Assembly: GCA_028284585.1 (NCBI GenBank)
Contig: JANQRK010000050.1
Coordinates: 1 to 33,331, forward strand
DNA length: 33,331 nt
From: Chromatiales bacterium
Lineage (GTDB): Bacteria; Pseudomonadota; Gammaproteobacteria; Chromatiales; Chromatiaceae
Reading direction: 5' to 3'
A program made the position numbers and the translations under genes. The stretch's first letter is position 1. Each line of letters begins with the position of its first letter. The notes below the pieces were generated by a model. That model saw only the letters and a list, made by a program, of their open reading frames with translations, searched no databases and had not been told where the DNA came from. Below, one piece after another: positions 26,702 through 33,331 of this stretch.

Positions 26702-28588
26702 TCAGGCCGATTTCCTTTTGAGGTGAACCAACAATAGTGAGACCGCAGCCGGTGTCACACCTGGGATGCGACCGGCCTGGCCCAAGGTCTGCGGGCGATG
26801 CCGTGTCAGCTTTTCGCTCGCCTCGGCCGAGAGCCCCTGGACCTGGGCATAGTCCAGGTCACCGGGTAGACGGATTCCCTCGGCACGGCGCGAGCGCTCT
26901 ACTTCGTCGCGCTGGCGCATGATGTAGCCGGCGTATTTGGCCTGAATCTCTACTTGCTCGATCACCTGTTCCTTGACATCGGATTCCAAATCGGCCGAGC
27001 CGACCGCCGAGACCGCACAAACACTCGAATAGCTTGCCTCCGGCCGGCTGATCAGGTCGAGCGCGCGCGCCTCGCGGCGCAGGGCGTCGCCGAGCACCGC
27101 GACGGCCTGGTCTGCGGGCAAGTCGGTCGGTCGCACCCAAGTATCGCGTAACCGCTGCTGCTCGCGCTCCAGTGCCTCGCGCTTGCGCTCGAAGAAGGCC
27201 CATTGGACGCCTCCGACCAGGCCTAGCGATCGACCGATCTCAGTCAAACGCAGGTCGGCATTGTCTTCGCGTAGCATCAGCCGGTACTCGGCACGCGAGG
27301 TGAACATCCGATAGGGTTCGACGGTACCGCGGGTGACCAGGTCATCGACCAGCACGCCGAGATAGGCCTCGTCACGGCGCGGCGACCAGCCCGGTCGGCC
27401 GCGCGCCCGGCAGGCCGCGTTGAGGCCGGCCAGTAGGCCCTGTGCAGCAGCCTCTTCATAGCCAGTGGTTCCGTTGATCTGGCCAGCAAAAAACAGCCCC
27501 TGGACAAAGCGCGTCTCGAGCTCGGCTGTGAGATCGCGCGGATCGAGGAAGTCATACTCGATGGCGTAACCCGGCCGGGTGATATGCGCCTGCTCGAAGC
27601 CGCGCATCGAGCGCACCAACGCCCACTGCACATCGAACGGCAACGAGGTCGATATCCCATTGGGGTAAACCTCTTGGCTGTTCAAACCCTCGGGTTCGAT
27701 GAAGATCTGGTGCGAGTCCTTGTCGGCAAAGCGCACAACCTTGTCCTCGATCGAGGGGCAGTAGCGCGGACCCGTGCCCTCGATGACCCCGGTGTACATC
27801 GGCGAACGCGACAGGCCTTCGCGGATCAGTGCGTGCGTGCCTGCGTTGGTACGCGTGATGTGACATGGCACCTGGGCGGGATGGTCGCTGCGCCGACCCA
27901 TGAACGAAAACACCGGTTCTGGATTGTCGCCCGGCTGCACCTCCAAGCCGCCGAAATCGATCGAGCGCATGTCGATTCGTGGTGGGGTGCCGGTCTTCAA
28001 GCGCGCGACATTGAACGGCAACTCCCGTAGACGTCGCGATAAAGCATTGCTAGGCGGATCCCCGGCACGCCCACCCTGGTAATTGTCCAGCCCGATGTGG
28101 ATGCGCCCACCGAGAAAGGTGCCCACGGTCAAGACCACCGTCGGCGCCAGAAACTTCAGGCCCATCTGGGTAACCACACCACGCACCCGACCCTGTTCAA
28201 CGATCAAGTCTTCTACCGACTGTTGGAACAGATCGAGCTTGGGTTCGGTCTGTAAGGCGGCACACACCGCGGCCTTGTACAGCACACGATCGGCCTGGGC
28301 ACGAGTTGCCCGCACCGCGGGACCCTTGCGCGAGTTCAGCGTTCGGAATTGGATACCGGCGCGATCGGCGGCATGCGCCATCAGGCCTCCCAGGGCATCT
28401 ATCTCACGCACCAAATGCCCTTTTCCGATGCCGCCAATCGCCGGATTGCAGCTCATAGCGCCCAGGGTCTCGAGGCTTTGCGTCAGCAACAGCGTGCGCG
28501 CGCCCATCCGGGCAGCCGCCAGTGCGGCCTCACTGCCGGCATGGCCGCCGCCAACCACGATCACCTCATAGCTCGTCGCATGAAACAT
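26702..28588 (-). CDS. mnmG: tRNA uridine-5-carboxymethylaminomethyl modification enzyme MnmG
   Basis: A 628-residue FAD-binding protein that, with MnmE, installs the cmnm5 group at wobble U34 of certain tRNAs. The dinucleotide-binding motif [12 protein letters not shown] (11-22) is followed by [23 protein letters not shown] (46-68) and [11 protein letters not shown]. The mid-region has [16 protein letters not shown] and [18 protein letters not shown], and the substrate region [19 protein letters not shown], all hallmark segments. Length is standard. The ribosome site before the ATG is weak (GCGAG). mnmE, often its neighbour, is not adjacent: the next gene upstream is divergent. Confidence 0.98.
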   Translation of the reverse strand: MFHATSYEVIVVGGGHAGSEAALAAARMGARTLLLTQSLETLGAMSCNPAIGGIGKGHLVREIDALGGLMAHAADRAGIQFRTLNSRKGPAVRATRAQADRVLYKAAVCAALQTEPKLDLFQQSVEDLIVEQGRVRGVVTQMGLKFLAPTVVLTVGTFLGGRIHIGLDNYQGGRAGDPPSNALSRRLRELPFNVARLKTGTPPRIDMRSIDFGGLEVQPGDNPEPVFSFMGRRSDHPAQVPCHITRTNAGTHALIREGLSRSPMYTGVIEGTGPRYCPSIEDKVVRFADKDSHQIFIEPEGLNSQEVYPNGISTSLPFDVQWALVRSMRGFEQAHITRPGYAIEYDFLDPRDLTAELETRFVQGLFFAGQINGTTGYEEAAAQGLLAGLNAACRARGRPGWSPRRDEAYLGVLVDDLVTRGTVEPYRMFTSRAEYRLMLREDNADLRLTEIGRSLGLVGGVQWAFFERKREALEREQQRLRDTWVRPTDLPADQAVAVLGDALRREARALDLISRPEASYSSVCAVSAVGSADLESDVKEQVIEQVEIQAKYAGYIMRQRDEVERSRRAEGIRLPGDLDYAQVQGLSAEASEKLTRHRPQTLGQAGRIPGVTPAAVSLLLVHLKRKSA

Positions 28589-28616
28589 GACTTAACTCGC
28601 TGAAATACGGATTGGA

Positions 28617-28622
28617 ATCATA
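28617..28622 (-). promoter_or_regulatory. Candidate -10 element for mnmG
   Basis: TATGAT on the minus strand (five of six to consensus) lies about 30 bases upstream of the mnmG ATG. The best -35, TGGTCC at 18 bases, matches only three of six. The same TATGAT occurs before parA. No DnaA box is visible in this divergent spacer (28589-28696). Confidence 0.35.
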
Positions 28623-28696
28623 ATCGACCCCATCCAGTGGGACCATCGCCGCAATGATCACGTCGCCGCAGCGGTCTTAATGCCAAGGAGGCCACT

Positions 28697-29224
28697 ATGC
28701 ATCTCTTGACCGCGCTGACCCTATCGTTGGTCCTGCTCGGTAACGGCGCCGCGCGGGCGACCGATCGAGGCCCGCTGCCCGAGTTCACCGCTACGGCAAC
28801 CCACGACTGGCTGAACAGTGCCCCGCGACGGGTAGCCGATCTGCGCGGTCAGGTGGTACTGGTCGATGTCTGGACCTTCGGCTGCTGGAACTGCTACCGC
28901 TCCTTTCCTTGGCTCAATGGCCTCGAGGCGCGCTTGGCCGACCAGGCGTTTCGGGTAGTCGGGATCCATAGCCCGGAGTTTGCGCACGAGCGCGAGCGGC
29001 TGCAGGTGGCCGCCAAGGTGGCGGCGTTCGGGCTCCATCACCCAGTGATGCTGGACAACGACTTCGCCTACTGGCGGGCTCTGGGCAATCGCTATTGGCC
29101 CACCTTCTATATAGTGGACAAGCGCGGCCAGATCCGCTTCGTGCATGTCGGCGAAACCCATGCCGGGGACGCCCGTGCGATGGCGATCGAGGAACAAGTC
29201 CGCATGCTGCTAGCCGAACCCTAG
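28697..29224 (+). CDS. Exported thioredoxin-like protein (TlpA/DipZ-type domain)
   Basis: A 175-residue protein with a Sec-type signal peptide (about 1-21, LLTALTLSLVLLGNGAARA), so it acts in the periplasm. The thioredoxin fold shows VVLVDVWTFGCWNCYRSFPWL with a Cys63-Trp-Asn-Cys66 active site, VVGIHSPEF after the second strand, and the cis-proline Pro135 in YWPTFYIVDKRGQIRF. The xNC active site and HSPEF recall the C-terminal domain of DipZ-type proteins more than classical WCGPC thioredoxins. It probably reduces or oxidises disulfides in exported proteins. A strong AAGGAGG lies 7 nt upstream of the ATG. It is divergent from mnmG and 130 nt before moxR on the same strand. Confidence 0.87.
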   Translation: MHLLTALTLSLVLLGNGAARATDRGPLPEFTATATHDWLNSAPRRVADLRGQVVLVDVWTFGCWNCYRSFPWLNGLEARLADQAFRVVGIHSPEFAHERERLQVAAKVAAFGLHHPVMLDNDFAYWRALGNRYWPTFYIVDKRGQIRFVHVGETHAGDARAMAIEEQVRMLLAEP

Positions 29225-29354
29225 GCCCATGGCCGGCTCGGACTCACCGCGCAACGGTCGCCTACACTCGGACACAGCGGCCAGGACTTGCTGGAGATTC
29301 GCGGGCCACCGCCGATAGTCTGACCATTCAGGATAGCCGAAGGACTCATCGCCG

Positions 29355-30299
29355 ATGTATGAAGCCACCGCGACCGACCAGAACCCGCAGTGTGACGACG
29401 CGACATTGCGCCAGATTCTCGAGGACGCCGCGCGGCTGATCGTAGGTAAGCAACACGAACTTAGGCTCGCCCTAACCTGCCTGCTGGCCGGCGGGCATCT
29501 ACTGATCGAGGACATGCCTGGGGTCGGTAAGACCACGCTGGCCCATGTGTTGGCCCGACTCTTGGGACTGGATTTCCAGCGTATCCAATTCACTGCCGAT
29601 ATGCTGCCGGCCGATATCGTCGGAGTATCGATCTACGATCGCGCCGAAGAACGGTTTCATTTTCACCCCGGTCCGGTATTCGCACAGCTAGTGCTTGCCG
29701 ACGAAATCAATCGGGCCACGCCAAAGACCCAGAGCGCTCTGCTCGAGGCCATGGAGGAACGCCAAGTCACCTCCGACGGCGAGACGCGCGAGCTACCCGA
29801 GCCGTTCTTCGTGATCGCCACCCAGAACCCACGCACGCAAATCGGCACTTTCAGTCTGCCGGAATCACAGCTCGACCGCTTTCTGATGCGCATCAGCCTA
29901 GGGTATCCCGACGCAGCCGCCGAGCGGGCGCTGCTAGCAAGCGGCGACCGCCGGCTGATGTTGCGTGAGGTGCGCCCGCGTATAGACGCCGCGGGCCTGC
30001 TCGCGTGGCAAGCCCAGGTGGACCAGATACATGTCGCCCCGGCCTTGCTCGACTATGTCCAAGCATTGTTGACGGCTACCCGCACCTCGCCGACCTGGGA
30101 GATGGGATTGTCGCCACGGGCCGGACTGGCCCTGCTGCGAGCGGCACGGGCCTGGGCCATGATCGATGGCCACAGCCAGGTAGTGCCGGAAGACATCCAG
30201 GCCGTGCTGCCGGCCGTCGCCACGCACCGATTGAGCTGTCTGGAAAGCGACGGCCGAGACCACATCCAGGGTTTGATCAAGGGCGTAGCCATTCCCTGA
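29355..30299 (+). CDS. MoxR-family AAA+ ATPase
   Basis: A 314-residue AAA+ ATPase of the MoxR group, thought to act as a chaperone that matures or activates partner complexes. Walker A is MPGVGKTT (54-61), Walker B LVLADEINR (112-120), sensor 1 VIATQNP (153-159), and the LPESQLDRFLMRISLGYP segment is diagnostic. The C-terminal lid region has GLSPRAGLALLRAARAWA and IQAVLPAVATHRL. The DUF58 gene starts 2 nt after its stop and the transglutaminase-like gene overlaps the next stop, so these three form one unit. AAGGA about 11 nt upstream supports the ATG. Confidence 0.95.
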   Translation: MYEATATDQNPQCDDATLRQILEDAARLIVGKQHELRLALTCLLAGGHLLIEDMPGVGKTTLAHVLARLLGLDFQRIQFTADMLPADIVGVSIYDRAEERFHFHPGPVFAQLVLADEINRATPKTQSALLEAMEERQVTSDGETRELPEPFFVIATQNPRTQIGTFSLPESQLDRFLMRISLGYPDAAAERALLASGDRRLMLREVRPRIDAAGLLAWQAQVDQIHVAPALLDYVQALLTATRTSPTWEMGLSPRAGLALLRAARAWAMIDGHSQVVPEDIQAVLPAVATHRLSCLESDGRDHIQGLIKGVAIP

Positions 30300-30301
30300 C
30301 A

Positions 30302-31240
30302 ATGGGTCTTAGCAACTGGATTCGGGTCGAGCAGCCATCACCCACCGGTCGCGCCGAGATCGGTGCGCGACGCATCTACATCCTGCCAACCCGTTACGGT
30401 CTCATCTACACAGCGCTGTTGTTCTTGATGCTGCTCGGGTCGGTCAACTACGGCAATAACCCAGCGCATTTGCTGACTTTCTTGCTGGGCGCATTAGGCA
30501 GCAACGCCATGTACATGACCTGGCGCAACCTGCGAGGACTGCGCCTGGTGTGCCGTGGCACGGCGCCGTTGTTCGCCGGCCAGCCGGTCCGTTTCCTGAT
30601 CGAACTCGGCGGCGACGGCAACGAGCGCCCCGCGATTCAACTCGGCTTCGAAGACAATGAGCCGGTCTTGCTCGATGTGCCCCCGGACCAGTACAACACT
30701 TCGCGCGAAATCCCCCTCGAGGACCTGCCGCGCGGCGAGCATCTCCCGGGCCGATTGACCATCAGCACCCAGTACCCCCTGGGCCTGTTTCGTGCCTGGT
30801 GCCAATTGGCGTGCGAACGGCCGATCTTGGTCTATCCACAGCCCGGCCAGTCCTGGCTACCGCCGGGCAGCGAGGTCGGTCACTCCGATGGTGGCATGGC
30901 GGGCGCCGGCAACGACGACTTCACCGGTCTGCGCGGTTACCGACCCGGTGATCAGGCATCCTGGATCGACTGGAAGAGCTACGCCCGCGATCGCGGTTTG
31001 AATACCCGTCTGTTCGATGGCCAAGCCGCCCTCCCGTTATGGATCAACTGGGACGACGCCCCAGGGACAGATACCGAGGCACGGCTATCCGCGCTGACTC
31101 GCGCGGTACTCGACGCCGAGGCCCGAGGGCGTCACTACGGACTGAAAACACCGCAAGGGTCCGTCGCGCCCTCCAACGGCCAGGCCCATCGCCACGCTTG
31201 CCTGAAACACCTGGCACTTTACGGCTGGCCAAATGCGTGA
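30302..31240 (+). CDS. DUF58 domain protein
   Basis: A 312-residue protein with two membrane helices near the N-terminus (about 33-52 and 57-76) and a soluble part bearing the DUF58 signature DDFTGLRGYRPGDQASWIDWKSYAR (about 201-225). DUF58 proteins are regularly encoded beside MoxR ATPases and are thought to be their clients or partners, possibly with a von Willebrand A-like fold. I chose the ATG at 30302 because it lies 2 nt after the moxR stop and gives a normal N-terminus; the frame is open further upstream (to 30005) only through overlap with moxR. It overlaps the next gene by 8 nt. Confidence 0.92.
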   Translation: MGLSNWIRVEQPSPTGRAEIGARRIYILPTRYGLIYTALLFLMLLGSVNYGNNPAHLLTFLLGALGSNAMYMTWRNLRGLRLVCRGTAPLFAGQPVRFLIELGGDGNERPAIQLGFEDNEPVLLDVPPDQYNTSREIPLEDLPRGEHLPGRLTISTQYPLGLFRAWCQLACERPILVYPQPGQSWLPPGSEVGHSDGGMAGAGNDDFTGLRGYRPGDQASWIDWKSYARDRGLNTRLFDGQAALPLWINWDDAPGTDTEARLSALTRAVLDAEARGRHYGLKTPQGSVAPSNGQAHRHACLKHLALYGWPNA

Positions 31241-33203
31241 CGCGCTAGCTGAATTGCCGATCCCGCGGCAGCTGTTGAGCGCCTTGTTGTTCCTGGTCGC
31301 GGCACTGATGGCGCCCCATGCGTCCAATCTGAGCCCTGCGATTCTGGGTTTTTTCTATACAGCTTGTGCCTGGCGCCTACTAGCGCAATGGCACCCAATC
31401 TTGCTGCCAGGCCGCTGGGTGCTGTTGTTGCTCATGTTACTGGCACTAGCACTCGTGATGCTCACCACCGGCTTGCACGACGGCCGGCTGGCCGGAACCG
31501 CGCTTCTGATTGTGATGCTCGGTCTGAAGTTGTTGGAGCTGCGTGCGCGACGCGATATCCATGTCACGGTATTCTTGGGCTACTTTTTGGTGCTGACCCA
31601 GTTTCTGTACAACCAGTCGCTGTGGCTGGCAGCCTATTTGTTCCTCGGCGTTGCCGCCTTGAACGTCGTGCAGATCGGGCTGAACCGGGTACATGTCGAA
31701 CTGGGCGGGCAGCTGCGTAAAGCGCTCTACATGCTAGCCGCAGCCCTGCCGCTGGCCCTGGTAATCTTTTTACTTTTTCCCCGTCTCGACAGTCCTCTGT
31801 GGGCGATCAATACCTCGAGCGCCGTGACCGGGATCAGCGGAGAGATGAGTCTGGGCGATATCGGACAGTTGACCAGCTCGCAAGAGACTGCATTCAGGGT
31901 GCGTTTTTTCGGCAAGGCACCAAACCCTACGCAGCGCTACTGGCGCGGGCCGGTGTTGTGGAAGACCGATGGGCGGCGCTGGACTGCCGGCCGGCCTCCG
32001 GTGCGCGCTGCTCGCGTGCCGCTGCCGCGTGGCGCACCGATCGACTACGAACTGATCCTGGAACCGACCGGAGAATACTGGCTATTCGGTCTCGACCTGG
32101 TCACAGACCTTCCGGCCGGAACCCGGCTAAACCACAACCTCGCCTTGGTAGCCAATCAGCGCGTCAACAAGCGATTCACTTATCGCGCGCGTTCCGACCC
32201 CGACTACCGCATGCTGTCATTGAGCATGCGAGAGCGGCAACTCGGCCTGCAACTACCAGACCGGATTTCACCTCGCCTGCAGCAGTTGGTCGCCAAGTGG
32301 CAGACCGAAACAGATCCGCAGCAGCCGTTACAGTTGGTGCGGCGTGCCCTCGCCTATTTCAGCGAACAGCCCTTCGTCTACACCTTGTCGCCCGGTCCAC
32401 TGAACAGCTCGGATCCGATCGACGAATTCCTGTTCGACAGCCGACGTGGCTTCTGCGAGCACTATGCCGGCAGTTTTGCATTGCTGATGCGGCTTGCCGG
32501 CATTCCGTCACGGATCGTGTTGGGATACCAGGGCGGGGAGAAGAATCCGCGAGCCGAGCACTGGGTTGTCCGCCAGTCGGATGCGCACGCCTGGACTGAA
32601 GTATGGATCCCGGCACTAGGCTGGTGGCGCGTTGACCCAACCGCGGCGGTTGCCCCAGAACGCGTCGAGCAGTCGATCAATTCAGCACGCTCATTGGATG
32701 CTGGCCGTGTCGTATTCCGAACAGACAGCGGTGGCATGATCGGTGAGCTATGGCGCGAGGCCGTCTGGCTGGCCGATGCCGTCGACCTAGGCTGGCACCG
32801 CTGGGTGGTCGGTTTCAGCACCGAGCGCCAACAAAGCCTGCTCGACTCATTAGGCCTCGGCGGCCTGGACGGCTTGGGACTCACGCTCGTCATGTTGGTC
32901 GGCTGCGGCCTGGCCGGAGGATTCGTTCTCCTAATGGCGCGTCTACCGAAACGCCGAGCCCGCGACCCATTACCGCTGCTCTGGCGGCAGTTCGTCGATA
33001 AGCTGCGGCATCGCGGGCTGGCTGTCGCGCCTTGGTACGGACCGGATACGGTGTGCAAAGAGGCCGGCCTGCGTTTTCCCGAGGCCGCTGAGCAACTGGC
33101 CATAATCAATCGCCTCTACGTACAACTGCGTTACGGACGCCGCGAAGACAGACAACAAATCGGGGCATTGCGGCGACGGATCCGTCAGTTGCGCCTCGAT
33201 TGA
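31233..33203 (+). CDS. TgpA-like membrane transglutaminase (DUF3488/transglutaminase core)
   Basis: A 656-residue protein. The N-terminal third (about 15-190) contains six to seven membrane helices (DUF3488 region). The periplasmic part holds a transglutaminase-like core with a complete triad: Cys408 in RRGFCEHYAGSFALLMR, His452 in SDAHAWTEVWIP and Asp468 in WWRVDPTAAV. A further membrane helix (about 552-572) and a cytoplasmic tail (about 573-656, rich in Arg) follow, as in P. aeruginosa TgpA, which is important for viability there. The natural substrate is unknown. The ATG overlaps the DUF58 stop by 8 nt, so translation is coupled; the MoxR-DUF58-TgpA set is a recurrent arrangement. No terminator is visible in the last 128 bases of the window. 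Confidence 0.93.
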   Translation: MRDALAELPIPRQLLSALLFLVAALMAPHASNLSPAILGFFYTACAWRLLAQWHPILLPGRWVLLLLMLLALALVMLTTGLHDGRLAGTALLIVMLGLKLLELRARRDIHVTVFLGYFLVLTQFLYNQSLWLAAYLFLGVAALNVVQIGLNRVHVELGGQLRKALYMLAAALPLALVIFLLFPRLDSPLWAINTSSAVTGISGEMSLGDIGQLTSSQETAFRVRFFGKAPNPTQRYWRGPVLWKTDGRRWTAGRPPVRAARVPLPRGAPIDYELILEPTGEYWLFGLDLVTDLPAGTRLNHNLALVANQRVNKRFTYRARSDPDYRMLSLSMRERQLGLQLPDRISPRLQQLVAKWQTETDPQQPLQLVRRALAYFSEQPFVYTLSPGPLNSSDPIDEFLFDSRRGFCEHYAGSFALLMRLAGIPSRIVLGYQGGEKNPRAEHWVVRQSDAHAWTEVWIPALGWWRVDPTAAVAPERVEQSINSARSLDAGRVVFRTDSGGMIGELWREAVWLADAVDLGWHRWVVGFSTERQQSLLDSLGLGGLDGLGLTLVMLVGCGLAGGFVLLMARLPKRRARDPLPLLWRQFVDKLRHRGLAVAPWYGPDTVCKEAGLRFPEAAEQLAIINRLYVQLRYGRREDRQQIGALRRRIRQLRLD

Positions 33204-33331
33204 TCTAATCCCGGCCTGGTAATTCATCACAAGGTCGAGGTGTCTTGGTTGGCCAGGCATTCGCCGGGGCGCCCCTATCATTCTCTCCAACGGGTCAGCA
33301 CACGCCGGCCTGGAAAACTAAACACTAAAGC

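Noticed and set aside
28589..28696. Candidate oriC next to mnmG
   Set aside because: No DnaA box and no AT-rich unwinding region in a spacer of only 108 bp.

Overview
The window reads as a stretch of gammaproteobacterial chromosome. Genes are densely packed and mostly GC-rich. The block mnmG-rsmG-parA-parB-atpIBEFHAGDC-glmU-glmS is the conserved order found near the replication origin in many Gammaproteobacteria. The large (about 1650-residue) NAD-glutamate dehydrogenase and the MoxR/DUF58/TgpA trio also suit an environmental, possibly Chromatiales- or Pseudomonas-like, organism; the exact lineage is inference.

Layout, left to right. (1) 209-1779: a two-gene operon for small membrane proteins on the minus strand, divergent from a MarR-type regulator, with two tandem copies of a palindromic operator between them. 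(2) 2070-2435: a small exported cysteine- and glycine-containing protein of unknown function. (3) 2574-9260, minus strand: NAD-glutamate dehydrogenase followed by a long-chain acyl-CoA ligase. (4) 9522-12218, minus: a PAS-PAS-GAF-GGDEF-EAL cyclic-di-GMP protein in a locally AT-richer patch. (5) 12676-16308, minus: glmS and glmU, which together with phosphoglucosamine mutase make UDP-GlcNAc. A 263-bp element with 19-bp inverted ends lies between them and contains the apparent glmU terminator. (6) 16376-16879: a SlyD-like peptidyl-prolyl isomerase. (7) 17005-24025, minus: the complete nine-gene F1Fo ATP synthase operon, with a near-consensus sigma-70 promoter upstream of atpI and a clear intrinsic terminator after atpC. 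(8) 24171-28588, minus: parB, parA, rsmG, mnmG (chromosome segregation plus tRNA and rRNA modification). (9) 28697-33203, plus: an exported thioredoxin-like protein, then MoxR ATPase, DUF58 protein and TgpA-like transglutaminase, the last three tightly packed.

Most of this is conserved housekeeping DNA. I found no convincing undescribed multi-gene system. The items best worth a second look are the MITE-like element between glmS and glmU, the tandem MarR operators with their uncharacterised membrane operon, the small exported cysteine protein, and the inverted-repeat-rich spacer upstream of the cyclic-di-GMP gene. No tRNA, rRNA, CRISPR array, intact transposase gene or riboswitch was recognised.
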